From: Carboxylicivirga marina
Lineage (GTDB): Bacteria; Bacteroidota; Bacteroidia; Bacteroidales; Marinilabiliaceae
DNA: 64,000 bases
Reading direction: 5' to 3'
Assembly: GCF_016612505.1 (NCBI RefSeq)
Contig: NZ_JAENRR010000006.1
Coordinates: 62,001-126,000, forward strand
A program made the position numbers and the translations under genes. Under the pieces are notes generated by a model that worked only from the letters and a program-made list of their open reading frames with translations, was not told where the DNA came from and ran no database searches. Numbering within the stretch: position 1 is the first letter of the stretch; each line of letters starts with the position of its first letter. Below are positions 11,201-22,100 of this stretch, piece after piece.

Positions 11201-14200
11201 TGCCAATTGTAGCCGTAAATATAGGTATCGGCGTGTGCTTTAAAGCCTTCTCCTAATTGTTGGAAATCCTCTTCAGTAAAGCCTTCACCCATTCTTTGAT
11301 TATCGCGAATAGCTTTTGCGAAAATTGAATTCGTAAAACTATACTCCAAATCTGCATCTGTAGCTGCGATGGTAAACGGAATGTTTATCATCTCACCAGC
11401 ATTGATTTGTTCATCAATGCTTGCTGGCAAATTCGTTATCATTACCGGGTCGACTTTTGCAGTTGCCGTAACAATTGACGAAAGCGCCTGGCCGTTTGTA
11501 AAGTTGATAATCACACTGCTTGATAGCTCGCCTGCAACACTTGGAGCGTAGGCTACCTTTAATTGTTGCGTTGAAAACGGAGCTATTTCAAATGGCAATT
11601 CGCTAAGCACAGATAATGCATTATCGCCAAACACCACTTGTCCTGCCGTAATGGTTTCAATATCACTGCCAGAATTTGTAATTGCCAGGAAAGTTTCGCC
11701 CACTTGCCCCGTATTTACCACATCAAAGGCAACTGTGTCGGCCAATGATAGTTGTGGTTCGCCTGTAACGGTTATATTAACCGGTATTTCCTGAAATAAA
11801 TCAGGTGTATTGGCTTTTACACGGATGGTATTGGCGTAGCTCCCTGCAGGAGCGCCAATTTGAGATGGCTCTACTTTAAAGTTAATTTGTTGCGCTTGTC
11901 CTCTAGCTATTGAACCACCAGTATCATCAGTAGATACCAGGTTCATATCCTTCTCCGGAGCAAAGCGTAACACTAAACCATTTTTAAGTGGTTCCAGCCC
12001 ATCATCCCAGCGGGCATAACTGACCGTATCAGCCGTATTAAATCCTTTAAAACCGATAACACAGTTATTTAAATTATTATTAACAATGGCATCCACATTA
12101 TCGTAGCGGTACTCAATGGTTCCATCAGCAAATAAAACAACTTGCGTACGAATATCGGGCTCATTTTTGTATTCATCTCCATTCAAATAACCAATTAATG
12201 TAAACACAAATCGATCCCCAAAATCATGATAATAAGCATCCTTGAAACTAACATTAGCATCCTTACAATCCATGCTTACGAAGGCAAATCCAGTATTCAC
12301 CCCATTTTCATCTTTACCAGCCCCATAAATTTGAAGGAACCTATTCAATACCAATTCACTTAACTCGGTATGGAAGAATGGGAAGTCATGCTTCAGCTTA
12401 ATGCGATGTGCATTATAAAAATCGCTTGGATATATTTCGGCATATGGCTCAATGTTTTCCCATGAATTTGCTACCGGACCACCCACATCATCAGAAGTTG
12501 TAATTGTATAGCTTCCTCCATTGAGTTGATAACCATTATAAACACGCGTACTATGATACTCATTGATATCATAAGCTAAAACGGAACCCGTTCCGGTATT
12601 AGTAATATCCACTAATATATCTGCTGAACCATTATAAGGTACTACAACATCAACAGCAGAGGCTGCAGAAACGGTCATGGTGGGTGCTTCAGCACTGCGC
12701 ACCTGGGCCGTCATCACCTGATCGCCTATATTTGTATGAACGGTGATATCTTCATTATAGATACCTGTTTGTGTAGTCAGGTAGTTCAATGGGATACTAA
12801 GCTTTTGCTGAGGTAAAATGTTGATGGAGTCTTCAAATGCTTTGGTGTAATAACCATTAACATCACTAACATCTTTGATGGTCAAGGTATCGTAACCACT
12901 GTTAACCACATCAAACAAGAACTCCTGTTCTACATTGGCAAAAGCATCAAAGGTATAAATATCCTCAGCTTTAAACCCGGCTACTTGTCCGCTTACATTT
13001 ACTTTTACATCAATAGCAACCCCAGGTTTAAATATATCGGTTGTATATACCGATAAAGTAGCCATGTGTTTACCATTGCTTAAGTAATTGGCATCAACAG
13101 TCACCTTAACATCCTGAGGTTGACCAGCCTTAATAGAACCGGAAGTCGGATCAATGAATGCGAAAGCGCCATCTGTACCAGATGTTAGTGCTCTAACAGT
13201 AGGCACTCTATTCACACCGATTGTATGATAGGCTTCATTATAGGTATAACCATTGTTAGTCGATATCATAAAAGCATCTTCGTAATAAGGGGCATTTTGC
13301 TCCACTACCAAGGGATAAGGTTCTTCCTTAGGAAAATGCAGTACCACCCAGAAATACTCTTCCTCGTGCATATTCTGCGGTTGATAAAGTGGCATTTTCC
13401 AAAAGTTCATCACATTAACTGTATCTACGAAAAACTCCTGGACTAATACGGTATTTGCATCTTCAATCCGTTCGCTGCCTCGTTTAACTTCAATGGTAAC
13501 TGGCTTTTCTTTTTGGGTAAAATACAAAGCCATTTCAATGTGTGTCAAATTAATAGGTCCCTGAAAACGTGTTCCGTATATCAGACCCGCATTTGGTGAA
13601 CCGGAACCTACAACATCGTAATAGCCATTACCAGTCTCATACGATTGTCCGCCTACACTAATTGTTTGGTCATTTAAAAAGTGCTCTTTTGTCCCACTTT
13701 TTAAACCACCTTCTTCACTTTGTAAATAAGGTCGCGTAGCATGATATAATTGTGGTTCGGCAGCAGCTGCTGCAGCCTGCTCGCTAATCGTCTCTTCCCA
13801 ATCAGCTAGGTCTATCCATAATTTGCTATTGTTCATGGTTTCGCTGGCCCAATGCACCAAACCTTCACCATCATTAGAAAACTGAATGTTTTTTGATTCA
13901 AGTGCCAGCAGCGACACATCGATATCGAAGAACAGTTCGCGTGTTGACTCCTTAAAATAGGGTGCATCGGTTGTGGTTACTTCCAATACGTTAGAAATAA
14001 CAGATGTATTGCCATAACGGTCAGAAGACTTAACGGCAAAATAATATTTTGTCTGCTTTTGCAAGCCGGGTAAACGAATCTGCACGTTTTTACCAGCTTC
14101 ATATGGGTTTTCCAGATCAAAAACCTGTGCCTGATCAAAGTTTTTAGCCGTTAGCAAACTACCACTCACAGCAAGATGAAACTTAATAGGGCGAAAATCA

Positions 14201-15858
14201 TCAGAATCAACCGGTACTGTCCACTCAAGAGACAATTCATTGTGTGCAATATCAAAAGCACTTAAATCATCAATGGCATTGGGCGCAATACGTAAATCCT
14301 CCGCTAAGGCATTTAAGGCATTCAGGTTTCCTATTCCATAGTTATCATTGTGTTCAAAAGTTAATCCGGTGGTCGAACCTAATATCATTTGTTCTAACTC
14401 AGCAGCCGTAAAAGACGGTCCGCCAAACTTAGACACCACCAATGCAGCCACACCTGAAACATGTGGACAAGCCATGGATGTTCCCTGCTGATAACCATAT
14501 TTATTGTTCGGCAAGGTACTTAGTACTCCCCCTTCAGGGCCGAATGAGCCACTTTGATCTCCTCCCGGAGCAACAATATCTACCCATGGTCCATGGGTTG
14601 TATAGGGCGCATTATTTCCTTCAGGTCCTGTCGAACCTACTGCAATTACCTCCTCGTGCGCAGCCGGGTAATGTTCTTCCATTTTACCGGAATTACCTGA
14701 CGCAAAAAAGAGAATACCACCTTGCATTGGACTACCTTCAAAATAACCAGCTTCTTCTTTAAAATACTTAATGGCATCTAGTACTTCAGGCTCCCAATAA
14801 CCAGGTGTTGAATAACCCCATGAATTTTGCGAAATAACAGCCCCATTATCTGCACCATACACAATGGCTGCTGCAAAACCTTGACCACTACCGCCCCTGG
14901 TATCATAGGCCTGACATGACATCAGGCGCACTCCATTACCTTTTCCGTCTTGAAAATCACCACCGGCAATACCCGCAACACCAATGCCATTGTTAGAAAC
15001 TGCAGCAACCGTTCCGGCAACGTGTGTTCCGTGAAAATGGGCTGTTACCGGGCCACCATAAACAAAGTTAAAGCCATGAATATCGTCAATGAAACCATTT
15101 TGATCATCATCCACTCCAGGCTCACCATTTAATTCAGCTTCGTTCACCCAAAGGTTATCTATTAAGTCTTCATGTTTAGGATCTATACCACCATCTACAA
15201 TGGCCACCACCACATCAGTACTTCCTGTTTCTTTAGCCCAGGCTTTAAATAAGTCAATATCAACATTTTCCGCACCAATGGTTCCATCATTTTCATAGTG
15301 CCATTGGTTCACCAACTCAGGATCATTAAATGCAACAGCTTCATTGGCATTACCAGACGTACTTTTTAGAGTACTTGCAGAATAACTGCCGGCGGAAGCA
15401 ACTAGCCGTAAGGAATCGACATTCACCTCAACAGGTGTGCCATCCCCTTCAATAAATATTTTTTTATACACCGGCTTAGCAATGGCCACATCTTCTAATT
15501 CGGCATACAGGGCCGCCATTCCATTAGGATTTTCAGAAACATCAAAATCCAATTCGTACCATAAATGTAAATCGTGTTTACGGTGACGCTCTTCGTTTTT
15601 AGGAGAAAATGGAAATACACGACTGATGCGTGTGACGCCCATATCATCGCTTAACTGATCAATACGCTGTACCCCAAGTACATTGGACGTACCTGTGACA
15701 TTTGCCCCTTTTAATGAGCCCAGCTCCTGCAATTGCTCTTTATGGAGCTTAATTCTGATTTTTCCTTTAACGATGTCGTCCATCGGCACCTGAGCCTGAA
15801 CAGCCAGCACTTGCAGGAAAACAACTATTAAGAGAAAATAATATTTTAATTTCTTCAT
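8251..15858 (-). CDS. Giant subtilisin-like (S8) protease with T9SS sorting domain
   Basis: A 2535-residue secreted endopeptidase. Signal peptide at residues 1-23 (VLAVQAQ), a pro-region to about residue 190 with HRKHDLHLWYELDF, then an S8 catalytic domain with Asp222 (IVDGGID), His276 (HGTHVAG), Ser461 (GTSMACPHVSG) and oxyanion Asn in ASGNSG. A fibronectin-III-like domain follows at about 545-640, then some 1700 residues of beta-sandwich modules of the CARDB/Hydin kind. Near residues 2215-2400 there are cadherin-like segments. The last 75 residues form a T9SS type A sorting domain (PGLYLCRFVVNNE, ending KIIVK). The length is far beyond a basic subtilisin and typical of Bacteroidota surface proteases. 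It follows the FISUMP gene at 15985-17487 after 126 bp. Proteolysis is well supported; the substrate is unknown. Confidence 0.93.
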   Translation of the reverse strand: MKKLKYYFLLIVVFLQVLAVQAQVPMDDIVKGKIRIKLHKEQLQELGSLKGANVTGTSNVLGVQRIDQLSDDMGVTRISRVFPFSPKNEERHRKHDLHLWYELDFDVSENPNGMAALYAELEDVAIAKPVYKKIFIEGDGTPVEVNVDSLRLVASAGSYSASTLKSTSGNANEAVAFNDPELVNQWHYENDGTIGAENVDIDLFKAWAKETGSTDVVVAIVDGGIDPKHEDLIDNLWVNEAELNGEPGVDDDQNGFIDDIHGFNFVYGGPVTAHFHGTHVAGTVAAVSNNGIGVAGIAGGDFQDGKGNGVRLMSCQAYDTRGGSGQGFAAAIVYGADNGAVISQNSWGYSTPGYWEPEVLDAIKYFKEEAGYFEGSPMQGGILFFASGNSGKMEEHYPAAHEEVIAVGSTGPEGNNAPYTTHGPWVDIVAPGGDQSGSFGPEGGVLSTLPNNKYGYQQGTSMACPHVSGVAALVVSKFGGPSFTAAELEQMILGSTTGLTFEHNDNYGIGNLNALNALAEDLRIAPNAIDDLSAFDIAHNELSLEWTVPVDSDDFRPIKFHLAVSGSLLTAKNFDQAQVFDLENPYEAGKNVQIRLPGLQKQTKYYFAVKSSDRYGNTSVISNVLEVTTTDAPYFKESTRELFFDIDVSLLALESKNIQFSNDGEGLVHWASETMNNSKLWIDLADWEETISEQAAAAAAEPQLYHATRPYLQSEEGGLKSGTKEHFLNDQTISVGGQSYETGNGYYDVVGSGSPNAGLIYGTRFQGPINLTHIEMALYFTQKEKPVTIEVKRGSERIEDANTVLVQEFFVDTVNVMNFWKMPLYQPQNMHEEEYFWVVLHFPKEEPYPLVVEQNAPYYEDAFMISTNNGYTYNEAYHTIGVNRVPTVRALTSGTDGAFAFIDPTSGSIKAGQPQDVKVTVDANYLSNGKHMATLSVYTTDIFKPGVAIDVKVNVSGQVAGFKAEDIYTFDAFANVEQEFLFDVVNSGYDTLTIKDVSDVNGYYTKAFEDSINILPQQKLSIPLNYLTTQTGIYNEDITVHTNIGDQVMTAQVRSAEAPTMTVSAASAVDVVVPYNGSADILVDITNTGTGSVLAYDINEYHSTRVYNGYQLNGGSYTITTSDDVGGPVANSWENIEPYAEIYPSDFYNAHRIKLKHDFPFFHTELSELVLNRFLQIYGAGKDENGVNTGFAFVSMDCKDANVSFKDAYYHDFGDRFVFTLIGYLNGDEYKNEPDIRTQVVLFADGTIEYRYDNVDAIVNNNLNNCVIGFKGFNTADTVSYARWDDGLEPLKNGLVLRFAPEKDMNLVSTDDTGGSIARGQAQQINFKVEPSQIGAPAGSYANTIRVKANTPDLFQEIPVNITVTGEPQLSLADTVAFDVVNTGQVGETFLAITNSGSDIETITAGQVVFGDNALSVLSELPFEIAPFSTQQLKVAYAPSVAGELSSSVIINFTNGQALSSIVTATAKVDPVMITNLPASIDEQINAGEMINIPFTIAATDADLEYSFTNSIFAKAIRDNQRMGEGFTEEDFQQLGEGFKAHADTYIYGYNWQEGEIHGADHRWDDLNDYDDVDTLHIIQGGQYVLDLGFEFPYYGEVFDTIWVSKNGYVTPILPQSDIVNLNFLKEDGIMGMIGPHVSSMIPDENGGGVLLRQLDDRVIIQWDKFIGDGGYMSYDVTFQLELVNDGSIYFHYYDIDLWDAPLNYGLESPDESETMEVYRLSSLTKNYKTINDHMTLALTPPSKGVVLEGTTANFNLQLSAKDLYADGVYQDTLALYSGSKTDALRKVPIRLTVNNGVSVVKAPVVIDAGQIIYKEGVTVNAKAQQAIVLTNKGRGIASVNKIPDVNLVGLSLYDADGNQLIRSSSSGLLSSPIVLNPWENDTLIVQVPVNTLESIDGVLSFEGNFESVSTQFVANVVSSPEFAWTAVDQNIEMLNSEEYEYTFSISNNGETDLNYKLLPTVVPKLQEGEYPGDIEEFGTLLTSNIITIDSVAHDRKQLADGYQKPYTAYYTNLFDAPEGGLMITHVKVNINLPDPNQLVDLHIAVGGGIPLEGAWTIPDWDNNVEWPDPDTTLIPGIEAYRQTYRIPEQVTENWVYFPLEEPVSIQDGEHFWVSVKQSGAMGYDNHIGEQYAMEDTIRTGADHWKYPLLWNPTESDRIWKIRPVTGIGDDGQWLTAEPLNGTVAGGESVDITTTVSGDFANKGEHEGQLIVVTNDVSNKENRINYNVKVNGYPELVFKPNSYQDTLRMVETETHFLNYVFEDPEGETVTFSMDEINNDSIKVITETVSAYGAKVKVITNYDSDGYYEIPVSLTDAAGNVLSDTIRFEVADLNRTPYFNPVYRNIEINLADPNPMIIKINDLFIDPDGDKLYLQAGNINQQVLDMALGYDYITLHPKASGIGFLVFAADDGKENGYKFDYSTVIVTNNPDAVPNDLNSFEGNEHLMEQLAQGMVISPNLVQDQPSNVLFNLEEDADVRLELYNMKGQYIDAYLNTKRGEGLNQEQVDFSTLTPGLYLCRFVVNNEVKNTVKIIVK

Positions 15859-15984
15859 ATGAATACTATTATTCTTGATGATAAACAGAAATGAACATAG
15901 ATTACAACAACGCCTTCGCCTCTAAAAACTACACGTAATCACAACTTAAATTCCACCTACCAATAAGCCTTATCTTTAATTCAT

Positions 15985-17487
15985 TTATTCACTTACTTCC
16001 CTGACATAGCGTACAGAAATACCTGTAAAGAAAGCAGACATCGGTATCTCGTGAATCCCTCCGTAATTACTACTGACATGAGCACCAAAAGATTTGAACT
16101 CTTCTGCCTTGTAATCGGACACCATGTAATAAGCCGCAATACCTTGTTCGGCGAAATAATCTTTCTGCTCTGGTCTATCATTGCTGTAAGCCATGCTTCC
16201 ACCATAGATTAAATCCAAACCTGTCTTTCCACCAAGCACAAGATCATCTGTAGACATACCTTCAGAAGTAAGGTAGATCATTAAAGCTTCGAACTCGTCA
16301 AAGCTAGGCAATCGCCAACCATCAGGTGGTGTGTCGAATAAGGCCGCATAATAGTTATAGAGTCGTCCGTAATGTTTTCTATCTTCCTTGCCTTCAACCG
16401 GAACACCATCCTTGATTTGTGCACGGGCTGTTTGACCATAATACCAGGATCGGATATACTCGGTGTAAGGGTGTACACCTTCTGAATATGGCTTACTATC
16501 GTAATTGTAATTATCAGCCATCCATTCCAAGCCGTTTAGGACTACAAAACGGTAATTCTGATCGTCACGGGGATCGGTCCACATACCCCATAAATCACGG
16601 AAGCGTATCTCAACCGTGTCTGTCGAAATGTAGTTATCAACCTGAACCGTCCAAAGTAGTTGATAGATTTGATCAGCCGAACCTTTAAATACCGAACTGG
16701 CATCATTGGCAGCTAATACTTCTCCATCAGTCGCCCCCAGTAAAGTCCAGGCTCCTATACCACCGGCTGGTAAAACCGCATTGAGGTTGGTATATTTAAT
16801 ATCTGCTTCTTTCGCAGTAATAATATCCAGGTTATTTTCTCCTGCATCGGCACGCAAAATATCGGTATGAAAAGATACTGATTTATGATCCTGAACCTTA
16901 AAAGAAGAATCAACAGGACTGTCAAATGATAATATCCAATTTAATTCATAATCAGTCGCTTCTTTACCAATAAACTGCGCAATATGATTATCTGCATGTT
17001 CAATTCGTCCGCCATCGCCTGAAATAATTTCCCAACGACCTTCGGCACCAAACTGTGCAGCTTCTGCTTCTAGTTCAATCGACACATTATTAAATAAGGT
17101 ATCGGCCACATTTGATACAATAGATGCATTCAATGGCTTAAATGAAACCGTAATGGTTTCCGCTTTATATTCTTTCCCCTGTCTTACTTCCCAGCCAAGG
17201 CGATAGATTTCACCCGGAACACCATAAAAAGCAGACTTTGGATTATTTATATTCTCGAAATAATAGTGCTCCCCACTATAAACGCGCCAGATTCCTTCCT
17301 GACCTTCTACCGGCTCCTCTGCATTGAGAGTCACCACATACCCCTCGCTCTCGACATCCAGAAAACTCTGCCCCGCATTTGGGTTGAGATTCACGATGTC
17401 GTCATCTTTGGAACAATTACTAAGTACCAAAATGATACTTAGTAAAATTCCAATCTTTGTTAAACACTTATTTATTTTCCCAATCAT
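15985..17487 (-). CDS. FISUMP-domain lipoprotein (first copy)
   Basis: A 500-residue predicted surface lipoprotein. The ATG at 17487 is preferred over an in-frame TTG at 17493. Signal peptide and lipobox end LVLSNC, with Cys25 as the lipid anchor. Three PKD/Ig-like repeats span about residues 55-298 (GIWRVYSG, GRWEIISG, GAWTLLGA, each followed by a Y-x-L-x-W core). A FISUMP domain from about residue 299 shows DPRDDQNYRFVVLNGLEWMA, YGRLYNY, PPDGWRLPS and ISVRYVRE. It is 39 bp downstream of the SusD-like gene and upstream of the giant protease, so it is probably co-transcribed with both. The N-terminal half is nearly the same as that of 6708-8177, including a 31-nt identical DNA stretch, whereas the C-terminal part has diverged. 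Function unknown. Confidence 0.88.
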   Translation of the reverse strand: MIGKINKCLTKIGILLSIILVLSNCSKDDDIVNLNPNAGQSFLDVESEGYVVTLNAEEPVEGQEGIWRVYSGEHYYFENINNPKSAFYGVPGEIYRLGWEVRQGKEYKAETITVSFKPLNASIVSNVADTLFNNVSIELEAEAAQFGAEGRWEIISGDGGRIEHADNHIAQFIGKEATDYELNWILSFDSPVDSSFKVQDHKSVSFHTDILRADAGENNLDIITAKEADIKYTNLNAVLPAGGIGAWTLLGATDGEVLAANDASSVFKGSADQIYQLLWTVQVDNYISTDTVEIRFRDLWGMWTDPRDDQNYRFVVLNGLEWMADNYNYDSKPYSEGVHPYTEYIRSWYYGQTARAQIKDGVPVEGKEDRKHYGRLYNYYAALFDTPPDGWRLPSFDEFEALMIYLTSEGMSTDDLVLGGKTGLDLIYGGSMAYSNDRPEQKDYFAEQGIAAYYMVSDYKAEEFKSFGAHVSSNYGGIHEIPMSAFFTGISVRYVREVSE

Positions 17488-17526
17488 AGACAATATTTTA
17501 CCCTTTTATTAATTTCATTTTTTTAA

Positions 17527-19065
17527 TTAATAACCTGGGTTTTGGTCTGCCTCTGTTAAAGCACTGTTGTTATCAATCTCATTTTGAGGGATAGGGAACG
17601 TCAGGCGGTAATAATCCTCATCGCCAAACTGAAAATTCCTTATTTCCGACCAGTGATCACCTTCGCGCTTGAATGGCAAGCTGCGACGCTTGATATCATT
17701 CCAACGGAAACCTTCGCCTACCAGCTCTTTTCGTCTCTCCAATAAGATCTCTTTAATTAAATTCTCTCCGGTATTAATTGACTTATCTACACCTGGCTGT
17801 GCTCTTTGTTGGATAGCAAACAATAATTCCCGCGCTTTATCTTCATTTCCTAATTCATACTCACACTCCGCTTCAATTAGATACATTTCTGATGCACGAA
17901 TGCTGATGCGCTCTGCATATCCAGTTTGAAAACCAATACTATTAAACTTCATGACTACGAAATTATCCTCATCGTATGGCACAGCCTCCGGCGTATCATC
18001 CCATGGCCAATCGAAGATCAATTCGCGCCCATCGGCAAACCAATATTTTCTGCGCTGATCATATGCACTGAATGTGTCAAGAAAATCAGCATCAACCCGT
18101 ACCGAGCGATAACCATCGAAAGGGTAGTAAAACGAAGGTATAGATAAGAAGACATTATTATCATCGGCTGTATATTTAATAGAATAAATGGTTTCACTAT
18201 TAGGAAAGCTAAAGCCACTAAACATATCTGTTAGATCCATTAATACCATATCTTTTTTAGCTACAGCGGCGTGATCACGGGCTTTCTCCCAATAATCCTC
18301 CTCTGCTCCTTCATAACCAGCCATATCCAGGTAAACTCTTGCCAAAAACGCATTGGCAGAACGTACATTAAAAAAAGCGGTTAAATCATTGAATTTTTGA
18401 GAACGTTCGTTTGGTGAAAGGTTGGCATAGTCTTCCAACATTGGAATTGCTTCATTTAAATCTTTAAGAATCTGACCATATATTTCACGAACTGAAGATC
18501 GGCCAATATCTTCCTCATCCCATTCCCTAGCACTATTGGCATTTAATATACCAGGTGCTTCCGGATTTACAGAGTAGGCCTCACCATACATTTGAACCAA
18601 CTTCAGCATAGTAGCAGCCCTCATTACCTTAGCCTGACCTTTCAGGTTTCCTTTCTCAGCCACTGTCGCATCCGGCACCTTATCAGCATTTTCAATAATC
18701 TGGTTGGCCTGATAAATCAAAAAGTAGCCATCAGACCAGGGTGAACTGGCCCATGTGTAATTGGCTAGTGTTTCCAATTGGTAAACTTCTAAAAACCAGT
18801 TCCAGTTATGTTTCGAATCCAATAGTATATCCTCACCTACTAAATCACCCATAATAGGCGCATACAAACCATCGAAACTGAATGAACTCAGATTATTATA
18901 CATACCCACCAAAGCCGACTCAGCATTGGTTAATGATTCAAAAGCTTCTTCATACGACACCGCTGTTTCAGGCTTGGTATCCAAAAACTCATCACTACAA
19001 GATACTGTTGAGCCAATGATCGCTGCTGCAACGACTATCTTTATATATTTATCCAAAAACTTCAT
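17527..19065 (-). CDS. SusD/RagB-like outer-membrane nutrient-binding lipoprotein
   Basis: A 512-residue lipoprotein with lipobox GSTVSCSDEF (Cys23), followed by the typical SusD opening FLDTKPET. The body has the TPR-like helical pattern of the family (AFLARVYLDMAGYEGAEEDY), and the C-terminal RagB/SusD signature is visible near residue 455 (LVGEGFRWNDIKRR). The partner SusC-like gene ends 39 bp upstream. In the family, SusD forms a lid over the SusC barrel and captures oligomeric substrate. Because proteases rather than glycan hydrolases follow in the same run, a peptide ligand is more likely than a glycan; this is inferred from context only. Confidence 0.95.
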   Translation of the reverse strand: MKFLDKYIKIVVAAAIIGSTVSCSDEFLDTKPETAVSYEEAFESLTNAESALVGMYNNLSSFSFDGLYAPIMGDLVGEDILLDSKHNWNWFLEVYQLETLANYTWASSPWSDGYFLIYQANQIIENADKVPDATVAEKGNLKGQAKVMRAATMLKLVQMYGEAYSVNPEAPGILNANSAREWDEEDIGRSSVREIYGQILKDLNEAIPMLEDYANLSPNERSQKFNDLTAFFNVRSANAFLARVYLDMAGYEGAEEDYWEKARDHAAVAKKDMVLMDLTDMFSGFSFPNSETIYSIKYTADDNNVFLSIPSFYYPFDGYRSVRVDADFLDTFSAYDQRRKYWFADGRELIFDWPWDDTPEAVPYDEDNFVVMKFNSIGFQTGYAERISIRASEMYLIEAECEYELGNEDKARELLFAIQQRAQPGVDKSINTGENLIKEILLERRKELVGEGFRWNDIKRRSLPFKREGDHWSEIRNFQFGDEDYYRLTFPIPQNEIDNNSALTEADQNPGY

Positions 19066-19104
19066 TTCTTTATAATTTAATTTTTATTATCTCAATAGTT
19101 TATT

Positions 19105-22100
19105 CTACATATTCATCTTAATACCGAAAGTGTAGGTTTTTACACCTGGTATGTTGTTGTTGGTGGTACCACTTAAAGCACCTTCCGGATCAAAGCCTTT
19201 GAAGTTGGTAAAGGTTAAAAGGTTCTCTGCCTGGACAAACACCTTTAAACCTTGCATTTTCAGTTTTGAACAAATTGATTGAGGTAAATTATAAGTTAAT
19301 TGAATATTTTTCAATCGCAGATAAGACGCATCTTCCAAAAAGCGTGTCGAAATCTGGTTACTACCGCTAGCATTGTTTTGCACATACTTCGGGACGTCGG
19401 TGTAACGGTTATTAGGTGTCCAGGCATCTAAAGCGTCAGTCGAAAGGTTGTCTCCCATTTTTGTACCATCATGCATATTAGTGGCATAATCGTAGTTGTA
19501 AATCTGACCACCTACACTGTAGTACCAATTAAAATTAAAATCGAAATTCTTATAAGTCATCATGTTGGATAAACCTCCGTAGAAATCAGGCATGGCTGAA
19601 CCCTGGCGTGTACGCTCTGCATCTTCGTAATTACTAGTGACCATGCGCCCTGAACCATTAGGATGCGGAAAATGTCCCTCGGGCTCAGCATTATTGTCTT
19701 CATCATCCGATGCCACATTGGTGTACCACATTGGGTTACCGTTCTCAGGATTCACACCGGCCCACTCTTTCATATAGAACTGGTGCATATCGCCACCCGG
19801 CTCACGCATCTGTGTGGCTCCGGTTAAACGTTCCTGCTCCAGGTTTAAAATCTCATTACGGTTTGCCGTGATGTTAAATCCTGTGGTATTAGTGATATGT
19901 GCGCCTATTTGTTTTTTATACGAGAACTCAGCCTCAATACCATAGTTTTTCATGGCACCTAAATTTGTGGTGATGCTGGTGAAACCTTTGGATGATGATA
20001 ATGGTCTTGAATATAAGAGACCATCTGATTTCTTTTCATACAATTCAATAGTGGTGGAAAGGTTATTAAAAATCGTTGCTTCGACACCAATGTTCGTTGA
20101 GGTCATGGACTCCCAGTGTATATTCGGATTGGGAGGCTGTGAAGCACCAAGGCCTGGGTAACCACCATAGTTGGCACCACCACTGTATAATCCTAATGAA
20201 GCGTAGTTACCAATGTTGTTGTTACCGGCTGTACCATAACTACCACGTAGTTTTAAAAAGTTTAACCAAGAAATATCTTTCATCCAGGCTTCCTGCGTCA
20301 TAATCCAACCACCTCCAATGGAATAGAATACACCATACTTGTAATCTTCTCCAAAACGGGAGCTACCATCGGTACGCACATTGATATCACCATAATATTT
20401 ACCATCATAACTATAGCCAAATGAAGCGAGGTATGACAATAAGTTAGATTCAGAGCTACCACTACCAGGTGTTGACGGCTGGCTCCCCCATACTAAGTCG
20501 TATTTACCTGGTATAGCAAAATCAGTCACTCCAGCACTCATGCTCTCGCTAAAGGTACCTGTCGATTCCTGTAATAATAAAGCCTTATAGCTTGACAAGC
20601 CTGAATACTTTTTCCATGATAAGAGGTTGGATAAACTCCAAACATAACCTTCACCAGAATTCATAGAGCTACGGCCATTCACAGATGCACCATTACCATG
20701 CTCCGTGTTGTAATACGTCAATCCTTTTGAGTGGCTGTAATCCACCGAACCCGTTGTTTTAAACGATAAAGATGGTAGTATGCTAATATCAAGAAAAGAG
20801 CTGATCATGCTGCGCATACCTTTTGAGCGGTAAATATCCATTTCGGCCAAAGCTACCGGGTTGAAATCAAGTACTGCTCTATTACCCCAGGCCCATTCAC
20901 CATTCACTTTTACAGGTGAGGCAGCATTGATAATATCTGCCGAACGTGTTGGGTTGGCACCACCGGAACCTGAAGGCGGACCGTTTGTAATGCTGTAAGA
21001 CATTAACGTATTTACACCAGCTGTAATAAAGCTGTTCACTTTGTGTGATACATTAATTTTACTGCTATAGCGTTTAAAGTTGGAGCTTAGAACTGTACCA
21101 TTATCATCGAAATAACCTAAAGAGAAATAGACTTTGGTACTTTCTGTACCACCTGACATACTTAAGTTATAATTCTGTACTATACCGGTTTTATATACTT
21201 GATCGCGCCAATCAGTATTGGTATTTACTGTCGTACCCGGTATTAATTTACCATTGTCATTCAAAGGCTTTTCCAAACTAAATGGATTATATCCCACAAT
21301 GTCTTTCACATCACGGTGCGCAATTCGTACTCCATAAAGATGTGGGTCACCACCATCGATATTCTGATATTCGTCCCATCCTGTATCACCTTCCTGAGGT
21401 GTGTTATCAATGGCAAAATTGTAAATTCCAGACCACGAGTGCTCGTAGAACTGCGTTGAATTCATTAATGGGTAACCATCGGAAACACGATTGGCTACAC
21501 CCGTTTGTGCGCTAAAAGAAATGTTTGTTTTACCGGCTTTACCTTGCTTGGTGGTAATCATGATAACACCATTAGCGGCACGTGATCCGTACTGAGCTGC
21601 CGAGACCGCATCTTTTAGTACGGTTGTACTTTCAATATCGTTAGGGTTGATACTGCTGATACCTCCTGTAATAGGCACTCCATCAACAATGTATAAAGGC
21701 GAACTACCAGCCGATAAAGAACCAATACCTCGAATGCGGACCTGAGCGGTTGCACCAGGCTGACCTGAAGAACTGGTCACCTGTAGTCCTGCAGTTGCGC
21801 CCTGAAGGGCTTTTTCAAATGAAGTAACCGGGCGATTTTCAATCACATCTGCTTTTACTACTTTAGCGGCACCTGTATAGGCTTCTTTAGTAGATGGCGC
21901 ATATCCCACTGCCAATACTTCTTCAATCTGTTCGCTATCCGGTGCCATTAGCACGTCAATGATGGTACGTCCGTTCACTACCTCTTTAATGCTTTTCATC
22001 CCGATAAATGAATACACAATAGTAGCATCGGAAGGTACGTCGAGCGTATACTGGCCATCAATATTCGTAATGGTACCCGTTGTTGTTCCTTCGATGTAAA

